Positions 30,135 through 43,582 are shown, numbered from the stretch's first letter. The stretch is 59,377 bases of DNA from Alkalihalophilus marmarensis DSM 21297 (GCF_000474275.2 NZ_ATAE01000093.1:1-59377); one strand, 5' to 3'. Translations and numbers: made by a program. Notes: generated by a model from the letters alone, not told the origin.

Positions 30135-30605
30135 ATGCCTCGTAAAGGTCCAGTTACTCGTCGCGATGTATTACCAGATCCTATTTATAATTCAAAACTA
30201 GTTACACGTCTAATCAACCGTATTATGGTTGATGGAAAGCGTGGGGTTGCTCAAACTATCCTATATAATGCTTTTGAATTAGTGAAGGAACGTAGCGGAA
30301 AAGACCCTATGGAAGTATTTGATCAAGCGCTTAAGAACATTATGCCTGTTCTTGAAGTTAAAGCTCGTCGTGTTGGTGGTGCTAACTACCAAGTGCCGAT
30401 CGAAGTTAAGCCTGAGCGTCGTACAACTTTAGGTCTTCGTTGGTTAGTAAACTATTCACGTCTTCGTGGAGAAAAAACGATGGAAGAGCGTTTAGCTTAT
30501 GAAATCTTAGATGCTGCTAACAACGCTGGTGCTTCTGTTAAGAAGCGTGAAGATACTCATAAGATGGCTGAAGCGAACAAAGCGTTTGCTCACTATCGTT
30601 GGTAA
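30135..30605 (+). CDS. rpsG: 30S ribosomal protein S7
   Basis: S7 nucleates assembly of the 30S head and contacts E-site tRNA. The 156-residue protein begins [16 protein letters not shown] and keeps the beta-hairpin ([16 protein letters not shown]) that reaches toward the mRNA exit. ATG 30135 follows AAGGAGGGG; the longer frame from 30114 includes that site. 38 bases after rpsL and 51 before fusA. Confidence 0.97.
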   Translation: MPRKGPVTRRDVLPDPIYNSKLVTRLINRIMVDGKRGVAQTILYNAFELVKERSGKDPMEVFDQALKNIMPVLEVKARRVGGANYQVPIEVKPERRTTLGLRWLVNYSRLRGEKTMEERLAYEILDAANNAGASVKKREDTHKMAEANKAFAHYRW

Positions 30606-30656
30606 GATTTTATTCTTATTAAATAAATCGTATGAAATAGGAAGGAGAAATACCCC

Positions 30657-32735
30657 ATGGCAAGAGAGTTCTCCTTAAAAGATACGCGTAATATCGGCAT
30701 CATGGCTCACATCGATGCCGGTAAAACAACTACTACAGAGCGCGTACTTTTTTACACAGGTCGTATTCATAAAATTGGTGAAACGCACGAAGGTGCTTCA
30801 CAAATGGACTGGATGGCACAGGAGCAAGAACGTGGTATCACGATCACTTCTGCTGCTACAACGGCTGCTTGGAAAGACCATCGTATTAACATCATTGATA
30901 CACCAGGACACGTAGACTTCACAGTTGAAGTTGAACGTTCACTACGTGTATTAGATGGTGCTGTAGCGGTACTAGATGCTCAATCGGGTGTTGAACCACA
31001 AACAGAAACAGTATGGCGTCAAGCAACAACTTATGGTGTACCACGTGTCGTTTTCGTTAACAAAATGGACAAGACTGGTGCAGACTTCTTGTACTCTGTT
31101 GGAACGATTCATGATCGTCTTCAAGCTAATGCACACCCTATCCAATTACCAATTGGTGCTGAGGATGATTTCAATGGTATCATTGATCTTATCGAAATGG
31201 TTGCATACTTCTATGAAGATGACCTAGGTACTCGTACTGAAGCGAAAGAAATTCCTGAAGAGTATAAAGAACAAGCTCAAGAATATCGTGAGAAACTAGT
31301 TGAAGCAGCTGCTGAGCTAGACGAAGAACTCATGATGAAATACTTAGAGGGTGAAGAGTTAACGAATGATGAAATCAAGGCTGCAATCCGTAAAGGTACT
31401 TGTAACGTTGAATTCTACCCAGTTATCTGTGGTTCTGCATTCAAAAACAAAGGTGTTCAATTAATGCTTGATGCAGTACTTGATTACCTTCCTTCACCAC
31501 TTGATGTACCTGCAATTAAAGGTACAGTACCTGACTCTGAAGAAGAAGTAACTCGTGAACCTGGTGATGACAACCCGTTTTCAGCACTTGCGTTTAAAGT
31601 TATGACTGACCCATTTGTAGGTAAGTTAACATTCTTCCGTGTTTACTCTGGTACACTAGATTCAGGTTCTTATGTTAAGAACTCAACTAAGGATAAGCGC
31701 GAGCGTGTTGGTCGTATCCTTCAAATGCATGCAAACTCACGTGAGGAAATCTCTACGGTTTACTCTGGTGACATCGCTGCTGCTGTTGGTCTAAAAGATA
31801 CAACAACTGGTGACACTCTATGTGATGAAAAGAATCTTGTTATTCTTGAGTCAATGGAATTCCCAGAGCCGGTTATCTCATTATCAGTAGAGCCAAAGTC
31901 TAAAGCTGACCAAGATAAGATGGGTATGGCATTAGCTAAGCTCGCTGAGGAAGATCCAACTTTCCGTACTGAAACAAACGAAGAAACTGGTCAAACAATT
32001 ATCTCTGGTATGGGTGAACTTCACCTTGATATCATTGTTGACCGTATGAAGCGTGAGTTTAAAGTAGAGGCTAACGTTGGTGCTCCACAAGTATCTTACC
32101 GTGAAACGATCCGTCAAACGGCTCAAGTTGAAGGTAAGTTCGTTCGTCAATCTGGTGGTCGTGGACAATTTGGTCACGTTTGGGTAGAATTCTCTCCAAA
32201 CGAAGAGGGTGCAGGTTTCGAATTCGAAAATGCAATCGTCGGTGGATCAGTTCCTCGTGAATACATTGGATCTGTAGAACAAGGTATTGAAGAAGCTCTT
32301 GGCAACGGTATGGTTGCTGGATACCCTGTAATCGATATTAAAGCGAAGCTTTATGATGGTTCTTACCATGATGTCGATTCAAGTGAGATGGCGTTTAAAA
32401 TTGCTGCATCTATGGCACTTAAAAACGCTAAAACTAAGTGTAAGCCAGTATTACTTGAGCCATTAATGAAAGTTGAAGTTGTTATTCCTGAAGAGTACAT
32501 GGGTGATGTAATGGGTGACGTTACAGCACGTCGTGGACGCGTTGAGGGTATGGAAGCACGCGGTAACGCACAAACAGTTAAAGCGTTCGTTCCATTAGCT
32601 GAAATGTTCGGGTATGCAACATCATTACGTTCACGTACGCAAGGACGCGGAACGTATTCAATGTTCTTTGACCACTACGAAGAAGTTCCTAAGAGCGTAG
32701 CGGAAGAGATCATTAAAAAGCAAAACGGTCAGTAA
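30657..32735 (+). CDS. fusA: Elongation factor G
   Basis: EF-G is the translocation GTPase and acts in ribosome recycling. The 692-residue protein has the P-loop AHIDAGKT (17-24), the RGITI switch I, the DTPGHVDF switch II and NKMD motifs, then domains II-V. Domain IV carries the tip loops that enter the decoding site. GGAAGGAG precedes ATG 30657. It follows rpsG closely; a hairpin separates it from tuf. Confidence 0.98.
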   Translation: MAREFSLKDTRNIGIMAHIDAGKTTTTERVLFYTGRIHKIGETHEGASQMDWMAQEQERGITITSAATTAAWKDHRINIIDTPGHVDFTVEVERSLRVLDGAVAVLDAQSGVEPQTETVWRQATTYGVPRVVFVNKMDKTGADFLYSVGTIHDRLQANAHPIQLPIGAEDDFNGIIDLIEMVAYFYEDDLGTRTEAKEIPEEYKEQAQEYREKLVEAAAELDEELMMKYLEGEELTNDEIKAAIRKGTCNVEFYPVICGSAFKNKGVQLMLDAVLDYLPSPLDVPAIKGTVPDSEEEVTREPGDDNPFSALAFKVMTDPFVGKLTFFRVYSGTLDSGSYVKNSTKDKRERVGRILQMHANSREEISTVYSGDIAAAVGLKDTTTGDTLCDEKNLVILESMEFPEPVISLSVEPKSKADQDKMGMALAKLAEEDPTFRTETNEETGQTIISGMGELHLDIIVDRMKREFKVEANVGAPQVSYRETIRQTAQVEGKFVRQSGGRGQFGHVWVEFSPNEEGAGFEFENAIVGGSVPREYIGSVEQGIEEALGNGMVAGYPVIDIKAKLYDGSYHDVDSSEMAFKIAASMALKNAKTKCKPVLLEPLMKVEVVIPEEYMGDVMGDVTARRGRVEGMEARGNAQTVKAFVPLAEMFGYATSLRSRTQGRGTYSMFFDHYEEVPKSVAEEIIKKQNGQ

Positions 32736-32777
32736 TAACGTTTTGTAATTGTTTCATACAACGTTTTGTTGTAAGCT

Positions 32778-32815
32778 AAGAAAGGTGATATTCGTATGGG
32801 TATGGCACCTTTCTT
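32778..32815 (+). promoter_or_regulatory. Hairpin between fusA and tuf
   Basis: AAGAAAGGTG (32778-32787) pairs perfectly with CACCTTTCTT (32806-32815) around an 18-base loop. Without a T run it is not a standard terminator. A decamer AACGTTTTGT is repeated directly at 32737 and 32760. No clear promoter for tuf is seen in the gap. Confidence 0.5.
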
Positions 32816-32861
32816 ATTCATAAAAAACTTACTATTGTTCATTTAAGGGAGGAAATTAATC

Positions 32862-34052
32862 ATGGGTAAAGAAAAATTCGACCGCTCGAAAACGCATGCC
32901 AATATCGGTACTATTGGACACGTTGACCATGGTAAAACAACTTTAACAGCTGCAATCACAACTGTACTTGCTAAGCGTTCTGGTAAAGGTGCTGCAATGG
33001 CGTATGACGCTATCGATGGTGCTCCAGAAGAGCGTGAGCGCGGTATCACAATCTCAACTGCACACGTTGAGTACGAAACTGATAACCGTCACTATGCACA
33101 CGTTGACTGCCCAGGACATGCTGACTATGTTAAAAACATGATCACTGGTGCTGCACAAATGGACGGCGGTATCTTAGTAGTATCTGCTGCTGATGGCCCA
33201 ATGCCACAAACTCGTGAGCACATCCTTCTTTCTCGTCAAGTAGGTGTACCTTACCTTGTTGTATTCTTAAACAAATGTGACATGGTAGATGACGAAGAGC
33301 TACTTGAATTAGTAGAAATGGAAGTACGTGACCTTCTTTCTGAGTATGACTTCCCTGGTGACGATGTACCTGTTATCCAAGGTTCTGCTCTTAAAGCACT
33401 TGAAGGTGACGAAGCATACGAAGAAAAAATTATCGAACTTATGGCTGCTGTAGATGATTACATCCCTACTCCAGAGCGCGATAAAGAAAAGCCATTCATG
33501 ATGCCAGTTGAGGATGTATTCTCAATCACTGGTCGTGGTACGGTTGCTACTGGTCGTGTAGAGCGTGGACAACTTAATGTTGGTGACGTAATTGACATCA
33601 TCGGTTTAGCAGATGAGCCATCTTCTACTACTTGCACAGGAGTAGAAATGTTCCGCAAGCTTCTTGACTATGCTGAAGCTGGTGACAACATTGGTGCACT
33701 ACTTCGTGGGGTTTCACGTGACCAAGTTCAACGTGGACAAGTACTTGCTAAGCCAGGTACTATTACTCCACACACAAACTTCAAAGCTGAAGTTTATGTT
33801 CTTTCAAAAGAAGAGGGTGGACGTCATACTCCATTCTTCTCAAACTACCGTCCTCAGTTCTACTTCCGTACAACTGATGTAACTGGAATCATCAACCTTC
33901 CAGAAGGCGTTGAGATGGTAATGCCTGGTGACAACATCGAAATGACTGTTGAACTAATTTCACCAATCGCAATCGAAGAAGGTACTAAGTTCTCTATCCG
34001 TGAGGGTGGACGTACTGTAGGTGCTGGTGTTGTAGCTACAATCACTAAGTAA
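32862..34052 (+). CDS. tuf: Elongation factor Tu
   Basis: EF-Tu delivers aminoacyl-tRNA to the ribosome. The 396-residue protein has GHVDHGKT (19-26), the RGITI switch I, DCPGHADY and NKCD motifs, and domains II and III. Codon use is extremely biased, as for highly expressed genes. GGGAGG precedes ATG 32862. A strong terminator follows, ending the str unit before the S10 cluster. Only one tuf copy is visible here. Confidence 0.98.
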   Translation: MGKEKFDRSKTHANIGTIGHVDHGKTTLTAAITTVLAKRSGKGAAMAYDAIDGAPEERERGITISTAHVEYETDNRHYAHVDCPGHADYVKNMITGAAQMDGGILVVSAADGPMPQTREHILLSRQVGVPYLVVFLNKCDMVDDEELLELVEMEVRDLLSEYDFPGDDVPVIQGSALKALEGDEAYEEKIIELMAAVDDYIPTPERDKEKPFMMPVEDVFSITGRGTVATGRVERGQLNVGDVIDIIGLADEPSSTTCTGVEMFRKLLDYAEAGDNIGALLRGVSRDQVQRGQVLAKPGTITPHTNFKAEVYVLSKEEGGRHTPFFSNYRPQFYFRTTDVTGIINLPEGVEMVMPGDNIEMTVELISPIAIEEGTKFSIREGGRTVGAGVVATITK

Positions 34053-34070
34053 TTTTATTACTTTTTGATA

Positions 34071-34107
34071 GAAAGCATCTTGGTTTTCCAAGGTGCTTTC
34101 TTTTTTT
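34071..34107 (+). terminator. Terminator after tuf
   Basis: A 13-bp stem (34071-34083 with 34088-34100, GAAAGCATCTTGG against CCAAGGTGCTTTC, one wobble), loop TTTT, then seven T. Confidence 0.95.
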
Positions 34108-34130
34108 ATGCATTTAATTTCGATAAAACC

Positions 34131-34159
34131 TTGCAATTACTCATAGGTATCGTTATAAT
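34131..34159 (+). promoter_or_regulatory. First promoter of the S10-spc-alpha cluster
   Basis: TTGCAA (34131-34136), 17 bases, TATAAT (34154-34159), directly after the tuf terminator. In B. subtilis two promoters upstream of rpsJ drive the whole cluster, matching this arrangement. Confidence 0.82.
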
Positions 34160-34181
34160 AGTAGGAGTGTGCCCAACATAA

Positions 34182-34661
<480 letters not shown>

Positions 34662-34754
34662 ATCTGTATGATCAATTAGTGAATATAGACTTTTATATGT
34701 AAGTATATAAAAATGGCAAACAAAAAATTCGAGTTATATTAGGAGGTGTAACGG

Positions 34755-35381
34755 ATGACCAAAGGAATCTTAGGTAGAAAAATCGGTATGACACAAGTGT
34801 TTGCTGAAAATGGTGAAGTCATCCCAGTAACAGTTATCGAAGCTGAGCCAAACGTGGTTCTTCAAAAGAAAACTGTTGAGTCTGATGGATACGAAGCAAT
34901 CCAAATCGGATTTGCTGACCAAAAGAAATCAAATACTAACAAGCCTCAAGAAGGACATGCTGCAAAAGCTAACACAGCTCCTAAGCGCTTCATGAAGGAA
35001 ATCCGTAACTTCGACGCTTCTCTTGAAGTGGGTAACGAAGTTAAAGTTGACACATTTACAGCTGGAGACGTAGTAGACGTAACAGGAACATCTAAGGGGA
35101 AAGGTTTCCAAGGTGCTATCAAGCGTCATAACCAATCTCGCGGACCGATGTCTCATGGTTCACGTTACCACCGTCGCCCAGGTTCAATGGGTCCTGTAGC
35201 TCCAAACCGTGTATTCAAAGGTAAACTATTACCTGGACGTATGGGTGGAGAAACAGTAACAGTACAAAACCTTGAAATCGTAAAAGTTGATACAGACCGT
35301 AATCTTCTATTAGTTAAAGGTAACGTACCTGGAGCTAAAAAGAGCTACGTATCTGTACAAAGTGCGGTTAAAGCAAAATAA
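34755..35381 (+). CDS. rplC: 50S ribosomal protein L3
   Basis: L3 initiates 50S assembly and reaches the peptidyl-transferase centre. The 208-residue protein has the [16 protein letters not shown] start and the basic extension ([20 protein letters not shown]) that penetrates the ribosome core. AGGAGGTG precedes ATG 34755. The 93-base gap from rpsJ shows no promoter. Confidence 0.97.
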   Translation: MTKGILGRKIGMTQVFAENGEVIPVTVIEAEPNVVLQKKTVESDGYEAIQIGFADQKKSNTNKPQEGHAAKANTAPKRFMKEIRNFDASLEVGNEVKVDTFTAGDVVDVTGTSKGKGFQGAIKRHNQSRGPMSHGSRYHRRPGSMGPVAPNRVFKGKLLPGRMGGETVTVQNLEIVKVDTDRNLLLVKGNVPGAKKSYVSVQSAVKAK

Positions 35382-35406
35382 AGATTGAAAGAAAGGAGGA
35401 CACATC

Positions 35407-36030
35407 ATGCCGAAAGTAGCAGTATTTAACCAAGCTGGTTCACAAGTAGGAGATATCGAATTATCTGATTCGATTTTTGGCATTGAGCCAAACGCAAGTG
35501 TACTTCATGATGCAGTAGTAATGCAGCAAGCATCTCTACGTCAAGGTACACACAAAACAAAAGGACGTTCAGAAGTACGCGGCGGCGGTCGTAAACCATG
35601 GCGTCAAAAAGGAACAGGTCGTGCTCGTCAAGGTTCGATCCGTTCACCACAATGGGTAGGCGGTGGAGTTGTTTTTGGACCAACACCACGTAGCTATAGC
35701 TACAAGCTACCTAAAAAAGTTCGTCGTCTTGCAATCAAATCTGCTCTATCAAGCAAATTGAAAGCAGCAGAAATCGTTGTTTTAGACAACCTACAACTAG
35801 ATGCTCCAAAAACAAAAGATATGGCTAACGTATTAAATGGCCTTTCTGTTGACAGCAAAGCTCTTGTTGTGACAGCTGATTATAATGAAACAGTTGCATT
35901 ATCTACACGTAACCTTCCTGGTGTAACATTTGTTACTGCAGAAGGAGTAAACGTTCTTGATGTGCTGAAGCATGATAAGCTTGTCATCACTAAAGACGCA
36001 GTTGCAAAAGTAGAGGAGGTGCTTGCGTAA
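35407..36030 (+). CDS. rplD: 50S ribosomal protein L4
   Basis: L4 lines the peptide exit tunnel with a long loop (here [19 protein letters not shown]). It represses the S10 operon in enterobacteria; whether it does so here is unknown. The 207-residue product is standard. GAAAGGAGG precedes ATG 35407. Its stop codon overlaps the rplW start by one base, implying coupled translation. Confidence 0.97.
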   Translation: MPKVAVFNQAGSQVGDIELSDSIFGIEPNASVLHDAVVMQQASLRQGTHKTKGRSEVRGGGRKPWRQKGTGRARQGSIRSPQWVGGGVVFGPTPRSYSYKLPKKVRRLAIKSALSSKLKAAEIVVLDNLQLDAPKTKDMANVLNGLSVDSKALVVTADYNETVALSTRNLPGVTFVTAEGVNVLDVLKHDKLVITKDAVAKVEEVLA

Positions 36031-36320
36031 TGTCAAACGCTCGTGATATCATTAAGCGCCCCGTAATTACTGAACGTTCAACTGACCTTATGGGTGAGAA
36101 AAAATACACGTTCGAAGTAGACGTTCGTGCTAATAAAACTCAAATCAAAGATGCTCTTGAAGAGATCTTCGAAGTTAAGGTTGCTAAAGTTAACACAATG
36201 AACTACAAAGGTAAGTCTAAGAGATTTGGACGTTACACGGGTTACACAGCTCGTCGTAAAAAAGCCATTGTTACATTAACACCTGAGAGCAAAGAACTCG
36301 AATTCTTCGAAGGTGTATAA
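36030..36320 (+). CDS. rplW: 50S ribosomal protein L23
   Basis: L23 sits at the tunnel exit and docks trigger factor and signal recognition particle. The 96-residue protein starts [20 protein letters not shown] 36030 overlaps the rplD stop (TAATG) and its AGAGGAGGTG site lies within rplD. Confidence 0.97.
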   Translation: MSNARDIIKRPVITERSTDLMGEKKYTFEVDVRANKTQIKDALEEIFEVKVAKVNTMNYKGKSKRFGRYTGYTARRKKAIVTLTPESKELEFFEGV

Positions 36321-36347
36321 GTTTAAAAGCGAAGGAGGGAACTGAAC

Positions 36348-37178
36348 ATGGCGATTAAAAAGTATAAACCGACCAGTGCCGGTCGTCGTGGTATGTCCGT
36401 ATCAGATTTCGCGGAAATCACAACTGACAAACCGGAAAAGTCGTTACTTGCTCCTTTACACAAAAAAGGCGGCCGTAACAACCAAGGTAAATTAACTGTA
36501 CGTCACCAAGGTGGCGGACACAAACGTCAATACCGTGTGATTGACTTCAAACGTACTAAAGATGGAATTCCAGGGCGCGTTGCTACGATCGAATACGATC
36601 CAAACCGTTCTGCTAACATCGCACTAATCAACTATGTTGATGGTGAAAAGCGTTACATCTTAGCGCCAAAAGGTCTTAAAGTTGACATGATGATTGAATC
36701 AGGTGCAGAAGCGGATATCAAAGTAGGTAACGCATTACCTCTTAAAAACATCCCAGTTGGTACTGTAATTCACAACATCGAACTTAAGCCTGGTAAAGGT
36801 GGACAATTAGTTCGTTCTGCTGGTACAGAAGCTCAACTTCTTGGTAAAGAAGGAGATTATGTATTAGTACGTTTAAACTCAGGTGAGACTCGTTACATCC
36901 TTGCTACTTGTCGTGCGACAATTGGTCAAGTTGGTAACGTTGAACATGAACTTATCAACATTGGTAAAGCAGGTCGTTCACGTTGGTTAGGCAAACGTCC
37001 AACTGTTCGTGGATCTGTTATGAACCCTAACGATCACCCACACGGTGGTGGTGAAGGTAAAGCACCAATCGGACGTAAGTCTCCAATGTCTCCTTGGGGT
37101 AAACCAACACTTGGATTCAAAACTCGTAAGAAGAACAAAGGATCTGACAAGTACATCGTACGTCGTCGTAAAAAATAA
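36348..37178 (+). CDS. rplB: 50S ribosomal protein L2
   Basis: L2 is needed for subunit association and peptidyl-transferase activity. The 276-residue product carries the conserved C-terminal [17 protein letters not shown] segment with its key histidine. GAAGGAGGG precedes ATG 36348. After its stop a 7-bp hairpin (CGGTTCT/AGAACCG, 37192-37210) lies before rpsS. Confidence 0.97.
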   Translation: MAIKKYKPTSAGRRGMSVSDFAEITTDKPEKSLLAPLHKKGGRNNQGKLTVRHQGGGHKRQYRVIDFKRTKDGIPGRVATIEYDPNRSANIALINYVDGEKRYILAPKGLKVDMMIESGAEADIKVGNALPLKNIPVGTVIHNIELKPGKGGQLVRSAGTEAQLLGKEGDYVLVRLNSGETRYILATCRATIGQVGNVEHELINIGKAGRSRWLGKRPTVRGSVMNPNDHPHGGGEGKAPIGRKSPMSPWGKPTLGFKTRKKNKGSDKYIVRRRKK

Positions 37179-37191
37179 CGGGGTTTGGCTG

Positions 37192-37210
37192 CGGTTCTCG
37201 CGTAGAACCG
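37192..37210 (+). promoter_or_regulatory. Small hairpin between rplB and rpsS
   Basis: CGGTTCT (37192-37198) pairs perfectly with AGAACCG (37204-37210), loop CGCGT. It has no T tail, so it is probably a processing or spacing element rather than a terminator. Confidence 0.5.
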
Positions 37211-37238
37211 TGGGCGAATCACGAAGGGAGGTTTTCTC

Positions 37239-37517
37239 ATGGGTCGTAGTTTGAAAAAAGGACCTTTCGTTGATGATCATTTAATGAAAAAGGTCGAAGC
37301 TCATAACGAAGCTAATGACAAGAAAGTGATCAAAACTTGGTCTCGTCGTTCAACAATTTTCCCTGAGTTCATCGGGCACACTATCGCAGTATATGATGGC
37401 CGTAAGCATGTTCCAGTTTACATTTCTGAAGACATGGTAGGACACAAACTTGGTGAGTTTGCACCTACGCGTACGTATAAAGGTCATGCTGCTGATGATA
37501 AGAAAACAAGACGTTAA
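37239..37517 (+). CDS. rpsS: 30S ribosomal protein S19
   Basis: S19 pairs with S13 in the 30S head near the A site. The 92-residue protein starts [15 protein letters not shown] and holds the GRKHVPVYI and [13 protein letters not shown] segments. AAGGGAGG precedes ATG 37239. In the S10 cluster, before rplV. Confidence 0.97.
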   Translation: MGRSLKKGPFVDDHLMKKVEAHNEANDKKVIKTWSRRSTIFPEFIGHTIAVYDGRKHVPVYISEDMVGHKLGEFAPTRTYKGHAADDKKTRR

Positions 37518-37543
37518 GGTTAGTTAGAGAGGAGGTCCTATCC

Positions 37544-37885
37544 ATGCAAGCTAAAGCTGTAGCAAAACAAGTGCGTATTGCTCCTCGTAAAGTGCGTTTA
37601 GTTGTTGACTTGATTCGTGGAAAGCAAGTAGGTGAGGCGATCGCTATTCTTCGTCACACACCAAAAGCTGGTTCACCTGTTGTAGAAAAGCTTCTAAACT
37701 CTGCAATTGCGAATGCTGAGCATAACTATGAAATGGAGCCAAACAACCTTGTAATTAGTGAAGCGTATGTAGACGAAGGTGTTACTTTAAAACGTTTCCG
37801 TCCACGTGCGATGGGACGTGCGAGCCGTATTAACAAGCGCACTAGCCACATTACACTGGTTGTAACTGAAAAGAAGGAGGGATAA
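37544..37885 (+). CDS. rplV: 50S ribosomal protein L22
   Basis: L22 lines the exit tunnel; its extended hairpin (about residues 80-105, [19 protein letters not shown]) is a site of macrolide-resistance changes, and looks ordinary here. 113 residues. GAGAGGAGG precedes ATG 37544. rpsC follows after three bases. Confidence 0.97.
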   Translation: MQAKAVAKQVRIAPRKVRLVVDLIRGKQVGEAIAILRHTPKAGSPVVEKLLNSAIANAEHNYEMEPNNLVISEAYVDEGVTLKRFRPRAMGRASRINKRTSHITLVVTEKKEG

Positions 37886-37888
37886 AGC

Positions 37889-39178
<1,290 letters not shown>

Positions 39179-39194
39179 AAAGGAGGTTTGCTAA

Positions 39195-39455
39195 ATGGAA
39201 CGCAACCAACGTAAGGTATATACAGGGCGCGTTGTTTCTGACAAAATGGATAAAACAATTTCTGTTCTTGTTGAAACATACAAAAAAGACCGCCTTTATG
39301 GAAAGCGCGTAAAATACTCTAAGAAGTTAAAAGCGCATGATGAAGAAAACGCTGCTAAAATTGGCGACGTTGTTCGTATCATGGAAACTCGTCCGCTTTC
39401 AAAAGATAAACGTTTCCGCTTAGTTGAAATCGTAGAAGAAGCGGTAATCATTTAA
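39195..39455 (+). CDS. rpsQ: 30S ribosomal protein S17
   Basis: S17 is an OB-fold primary rRNA-binding protein of the 30S body. The 86-residue protein starts [20 protein letters not shown] and includes the [16 protein letters not shown] segment of the family. AAGGAGG precedes ATG 39195. Part of the spc-proximal group. Confidence 0.96.
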   Translation: MERNQRKVYTGRVVSDKMDKTISVLVETYKKDRLYGKRVKYSKKLKAHDEENAAKIGDVVRIMETRPLSKDKRFRLVEIVEEAVII

Positions 39456-39488
39456 TAGAAGTTCTCGATTGAAGGGAGGTAAGATCGC

Positions 39489-39857
39489 ATGATTCAACAA
39501 GAATCCCGTTTAAAAGTTGCTGATAACTCTGGTGCTCGTGAAGTACTATGTATTAAAGTATTAGGTGGTTCTGGCCGTAAGACAGCTAATGTTGGTGATG
39601 TTATCGTTTGTTCTGTGAAACAAGCAACACCAGGTGGCGTTGTCAAGAAAGGTGAAGTTGTGAGAGCAGTAATCGTTCGTTCTAAGAGCGGCGTACGTCG
39701 TAACGATGGTTCATACATCAAGTTTGATGAGAACGCAGCAGTTATCGTACGTGACGATAAGAGCCCACGCGGAACTCGTATTTTCGGACCAGTAGCACGT
39801 GAACTTCGTGACAACCAATTCATGAAGATTGTGTCTCTTGCTCCAGAAGTTCTTTAA
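39489..39857 (+). CDS. rplN: 50S ribosomal protein L14
   Basis: L14 contributes to the intersubunit bridge B8 and contacts ribosome silencing factor. The 122-residue protein begins [17 protein letters not shown] and contains [26 protein letters not shown] precedes ATG 39489. First gene of the spc part of the cluster. Confidence 0.97.
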   Translation: MIQQESRLKVADNSGAREVLCIKVLGGSGRKTANVGDVIVCSVKQATPGGVVKKGEVVRAVIVRSKSGVRRNDGSYIKFDENAAVIVRDDKSPRGTRIFGPVARELRDNQFMKIVSLAPEVL

Positions 39858-39895
39858 TAGATATTAACGGAAGGCCCTGTCAAGGAGGTGCGAAC

Positions 39896-40216
39896 ATGGC
39901 GAAGATGCATGTCAAAAAAGGTGACACAGTTAAGGTCATCTCTGGTAAAGACAAAGGGAAACAAGGTGTAATCTTAGAAGCTTTTCCTAAGAAGAATCGT
40001 GTTCTTGTAGAGGGCGTAAACATTGTGAAGAAACACGCAAAGCCATCTCAAGATAATCCACAAGGTGGAATCTTGAATCAAGAAGCGCCAATTCATTCTT
40101 CAAACGTTATGCCTGTAGATCCTAAGTCTGGTGAACCTACTCGTGTAGGACACAAAATTGAGAACGGCAAAAAAGTACGTATTGCTAAGAAGTCTGGCGA
40201 AGCATTAGATAAGTAG
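39896..40216 (+). CDS. rplX: 50S ribosomal protein L24
   Basis: L24 initiates 50S assembly and contains a KOW motif ([17 protein letters not shown]). The 106-residue form from ATG 39896 is favoured by AAGGAGGTG (39882-39890) at five bases. The internal ATG 39905 gives the MHVKKGD start used in B. subtilis but would leave 14 bases of spacing. Confidence 0.95.
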   Translation: MAKMHVKKGDTVKVISGKDKGKQGVILEAFPKKNRVLVEGVNIVKKHAKPSQDNPQGGILNQEAPIHSSNVMPVDPKSGEPTRVGHKIENGKKVRIAKKSGEALDK

Positions 40217-40242
40217 TCAGTGTGTGAAAGGAGGTCAATCGT

Positions 40243-40782
40243 ATGAATCGTTTAAAAGAGAAGTATTCAACTGAAATCGTTCCTTCTCTAGTAGAGAAGT
40301 TCAACTACTCATCTGTTATGGCGGTGCCAAAACTTGAGAAAATCGTTGTAAACATGGGTGTTGGTGATGCTGTATCTAACGCAAAAGCTTTAGATAAAGC
40401 TGTAGAAGAATTAGCTGAGATCACTGGTCAAAAGCCATTAATCACAAAAGCTAAAAAATCAATCGCTGGTTTTAAACTTCGTGAAGGTATGCCTATCGGT
40501 GCGAAAGTAACTCTTCGTGGTGAGCGCATGTACCAATTTCTTGATAAGTTAGTTTCTGTTTCACTTCCACGTGTACGTGACTTCCGCGGTGTTTCTAAAA
40601 AAGCATTCGACGGTCGCGGTAACTACACACTAGGTGTGAAAGAGCAATTAATCTTCCCTGAAATTGATTATGATAAAGTTGATAAAGTTCGCGGTATGGA
40701 CGTTGTTATCGTAACAACTGCGAATACAGACGAAGAAGCTCGTGAATTATTAACACAAATGGGAATGCCATTTCAAAAATAA
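40243..40782 (+). CDS. rplE: 50S ribosomal protein L5
   Basis: L5 binds 5S rRNA and P-site tRNA. The 179-residue protein begins [19 protein letters not shown] and has the conserved [20 protein letters not shown] segment. GAAAGGAGG precedes ATG 40243. Followed by the short S14 gene. Confidence 0.97.
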   Translation: MNRLKEKYSTEIVPSLVEKFNYSSVMAVPKLEKIVVNMGVGDAVSNAKALDKAVEELAEITGQKPLITKAKKSIAGFKLREGMPIGAKVTLRGERMYQFLDKLVSVSLPRVRDFRGVSKKAFDGRGNYTLGVKEQLIFPEIDYDKVDKVRGMDVVIVTTANTDEEARELLTQMGMPFQK

Positions 40783-40786
40783 TTAA

Positions 40787-40999
<213 letters not shown>

Positions 41000-41028
41000 G
41001 CCCAAGAACGGGAAGGAGGTAAATAACT

Positions 41029-41427
41029 ATGGTCATGACAGATCCAATTGCAGATATGCTGACTCGTATTCGTAATGCGAACACAGTTCGTCACGAGAAG
41101 CTTGAATTACCTGCTTCAAAGGTAAAGAAAGAAATCGCTGATATCCTTAAGCGTGAAGGCTTTATTCGTGACTATGAATATATCGAAGACAATAAGCAAG
41201 GTGTAATCCGCATCTTCTTAAAATATGGTGCTACAAATGAGCGTGTAATTACTGGTCTTAAACGTATCAGTAAGCCTGGACTACGTGTATATGCGAAAGC
41301 TGGAGAGCTTCCTCGTGTATTAGGCGGCCTAGGAATCGCGTTAGTTTCTACATCAAACGGTGTAATGACAGACAAGGAAGCACGTCAACAACAAGTAGGC
41401 GGAGAAGTATTAGCATACGTTTGGTAA
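41029..41427 (+). CDS. rpsH: 30S ribosomal protein S8
   Basis: S8 binds helix 21 of 16S rRNA and represses the spc operon in E. coli. The 132-residue product begins [18 protein letters not shown] and has the C-terminal [13 protein letters not shown] motif. ATG 41029 is eight bases after GGAAGGAGGT; ATG 41035 is too far from it. Confidence 0.97.
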   Translation: MVMTDPIADMLTRIRNANTVRHEKLELPASKVKKEIADILKREGFIRDYEYIEDNKQGVIRIFLKYGATNERVITGLKRISKPGLRVYAKAGELPRVLGGLGIALVSTSNGVMTDKEARQQQVGGEVLAYVW

Positions 41428-41460
41428 TACATTCCTTGAAATGAATGGAGGTGTACAAGA

Positions 41461-41997
41461 ATGTCTCGTATTGGTAATAAACCAGTAGAGGTTCCAGCTG
41501 GTGTAACAATCACGCTTGATGGAACACTACTTACGGTTAAAGGTCCTAAAGGTGAACTTAGTCGTAATCTTCACCCGGACATGAAAGTCAATGTAGAAGA
41601 AAACCAAGTTACAGTAGAGCGTCCGTCTGAGCACAAGGAGCACAAAGCTCTTCACGGAACTACTCGCAGCTTAATCAATAACATGGTTGAGGGCGTAACG
41701 AAAGGCTACGAGCGTGCGCTTGAGCTTATCGGGGTAGGTTATCGTGCAACAAAGTCAGGACAAAAGCTTGTACTTAACGTTGGTTACTCTCACCCAGTTG
41801 AAATCACTCCTGAAGCGGGTATCGAAATCGAAGTACCTGCTAACACGAAAGTTATCGTTAAAGGTATCGATAAAGAGCGTGTAGGAGCAGTTGCATCTAA
41901 TATTCGTTCAGTACGTCTTCCTGAGCCTTACAAAGGTAAAGGTATTCGTTACGAAGGCGAATATGTGCGTCGTAAAGAAGGTAAGACTGGTAAATAA
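41461..41997 (+). CDS. rplF: 50S ribosomal protein L6
   Basis: L6 lies near the sarcin-ricin loop at the factor-binding site. The 178-residue protein has two repeated alpha/beta domains, starts [12 protein letters not shown] and ends with the signature [23 protein letters not shown] precedes ATG 41461. Confidence 0.97.
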   Translation: MSRIGNKPVEVPAGVTITLDGTLLTVKGPKGELSRNLHPDMKVNVEENQVTVERPSEHKEHKALHGTTRSLINNMVEGVTKGYERALELIGVGYRATKSGQKLVLNVGYSHPVEITPEAGIEIEVPANTKVIVKGIDKERVGAVASNIRSVRLPEPYKGKGIRYEGEYVRRKEGKTGK

Positions 41998-42023
41998 TTA
42001 ATTACGGAAAGGAATGACGTTCA

Positions 42024-42386
42024 ATGATTACGAAGCCTAGCAAAAATTTGGCGCGTAAGAAAAGACACGCTCACGTACGTCGTGCGATCACAGGAACACC
42101 TGAACGTCCACGTCTTAATGTTTTCCGTTCATCAAAACACATTTACGCACAGCTTATCGATGACGTAAATGGTGTAACTCTTGCTTCTGCATCTAGCTTA
42201 GATAAAGAGCTTGCACTTGAGAACGGTGGAAATAAAGAAGCAGCTAAAGCTGTAGGTGAGCTTGTTGCTAAACGTGCGGTAGAAAACGGTCATAAAGTAG
42301 TAGTGTTTGATCGCGGTGGTTATGTATACCACGGTCGTGTACAAACATTAGCAGATGCAGCTCGTGAAGCTGGCCTGCAATTCTAA
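42024..42386 (+). CDS. rplR: 50S ribosomal protein L18
   Basis: L18 binds 5S rRNA together with L5. The 120-residue protein has the arginine-rich N-terminus ([14 protein letters not shown]) and the [12 protein letters not shown] segment. A GAAAGGAATG region precedes ATG 42024, weaker than for its neighbours. Confidence 0.97.
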   Translation: MITKPSKNLARKKRHAHVRRAITGTPERPRLNVFRSSKHIYAQLIDDVNGVTLASASSLDKELALENGGNKEAAKAVGELVAKRAVENGHKVVVFDRGGYVYHGRVQTLADAAREAGLQF

Positions 42387-42407
42387 AGAACAAAGGAGGG
42401 AAAACGA

Positions 42408-42908
42408 ATGCGTCGTATTGACCCTAATACGTTGGAACTTGAAGAGAAAGTAGTAGCTGTCAATCGTGTAGCGAAAGTAGTTAAAGGTGGACGTCGTTTC
42501 CGCTTTGCTGCATTGGTTGTAGTAGGCGATAAGAACGGCCATGTCGGCTTCGGTATGGGTAAAGCTCAGGAAGTTCCTGAGGCAATCCGTAAAGCGGTAG
42601 AAGATGCAAAGAAAAACCTCATTGAAGTACCAGTTGTTGGTACATCAATTCCACACGAGATCATCGGTCACTTTGGTGCAGGGCGCGTATTATTAAAGCC
42701 TGCTTCTGAAGGTACTGGAGTAATCGCTGGAGGTCCTGTACGTGCGGTATTAGAACTTGCTGGTGTAGGTGACATCCTTTCTAAATCACTAGGTTCTAAC
42801 AACCCAATCAACATGGTTCGTGCAACTATGCAAGGACTTAAAGAACTGAAGCGTGCTGAGGAAGTTGCAAAACTTCGCGGTAAATCAGTGGAAGAACTGT
42901 TAGGATAA
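42408..42908 (+). CDS. rpsE: 30S ribosomal protein S5
   Basis: S5 is at the mRNA entry site with S3 and S4. The 166-residue protein holds the [11 protein letters not shown] loop where spectinomycin-resistance changes fall (wild type here) and the [17 protein letters not shown] segment. AAAGGAGGG precedes ATG 42408. Confidence 0.97.
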   Translation: MRRIDPNTLELEEKVVAVNRVAKVVKGGRRFRFAALVVVGDKNGHVGFGMGKAQEVPEAIRKAVEDAKKNLIEVPVVGTSIPHEIIGHFGAGRVLLKPASEGTGVIAGGPVRAVLELAGVGDILSKSLGSNNPINMVRATMQGLKELKRAEEVAKLRGKSVEELLG

Positions 42909-42921
42909 GGAGGGAACGTCA

Positions 42922-43110
42922 ATGGCTAAGAAATTAGAAATTACCCTCACTCGTAGTCTTATCGGTCGTCCGGAAGACCAACGCGTTACAGTGAACACAC
43001 TTGGATTACGCAAAATGCACCAAACTGTTGTTCAAGAAGATAACGCTGCGATTCGCGGTATGGTAAATAAGGTATCTCACCTTTTAACAGTAAAAGAAAT
43101 CGAAGCTTAA
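42922..43110 (+). CDS. rpmD: 50S ribosomal protein L30
   Basis: A small 62-residue 50S protein, starting [20 protein letters not shown], with the conserved [14 protein letters not shown] segment. AAGGAGGG overlaps the rpsE end. Slightly longer at the C-terminus than the B. subtilis protein. Confidence 0.96.
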   Translation: MAKKLEITLTRSLIGRPEDQRVTVNTLGLRKMHQTVVQEDNAAIRGMVNKVSHLLTVKEIEA

Positions 43111-43141
43111 TAGCTTAATTTATACATGAGGAGGTGTCGAC

Positions 43142-43582
43142 ATGAAACTTCATGAGTTGAAGCCCGCAGAAGGATCACGTAAAGTACGTAATCGTGTAGG
43201 ACGTGGTATCGGTTCTGGTAACGGTAAGACATCAGGTAAAGGTCACAAAGGTCAAAACGCTCGTTCTGGCGGTGGCGTACGTCCTGGTTTCGAGGGTGGT
43301 CAAAACCCATTATACCGTCGTCTACCAAAACGCGGCTTTACTAACCCGACTCGTAAGGAGTTTACAGTGATTAACCTTGAGACGCTCAATCGTTTTGATG
43401 CAGGTACTGAGGTAACACCAGAACTACTTATCGAATCAGGTACAGTAAAGAACGTAAGAAACGGAATTAAGATCCTTGGAAACGGAAAGCTTGAAAAGAA
43501 CTTAACAGTTAAAGCACATAAGTTTTCTGCATCTGCAGTTGAGGCAATCGAAGCTGCTGGCGGAAAAACTGAGGTGATTTAA
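43142..43582 (+). CDS. rplO: 50S ribosomal protein L15
   Basis: L15 is an assembly protein with a long glycine- and arginine-rich N-terminal extension (about residues 15-60). The 146-residue protein ends in the conserved [19 protein letters not shown] segment. GAGGAGGTG precedes ATG 43142. Its stop overlaps the secY start by one base. Confidence 0.97.
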   Translation: MKLHELKPAEGSRKVRNRVGRGIGSGNGKTSGKGHKGQNARSGGGVRPGFEGGQNPLYRRLPKRGFTNPTRKEFTVINLETLNRFDAGTEVTPELLIESGTVKNVRNGIKILGNGKLEKNLTVKAHKFSASAVEAIEAAGGKTEVI

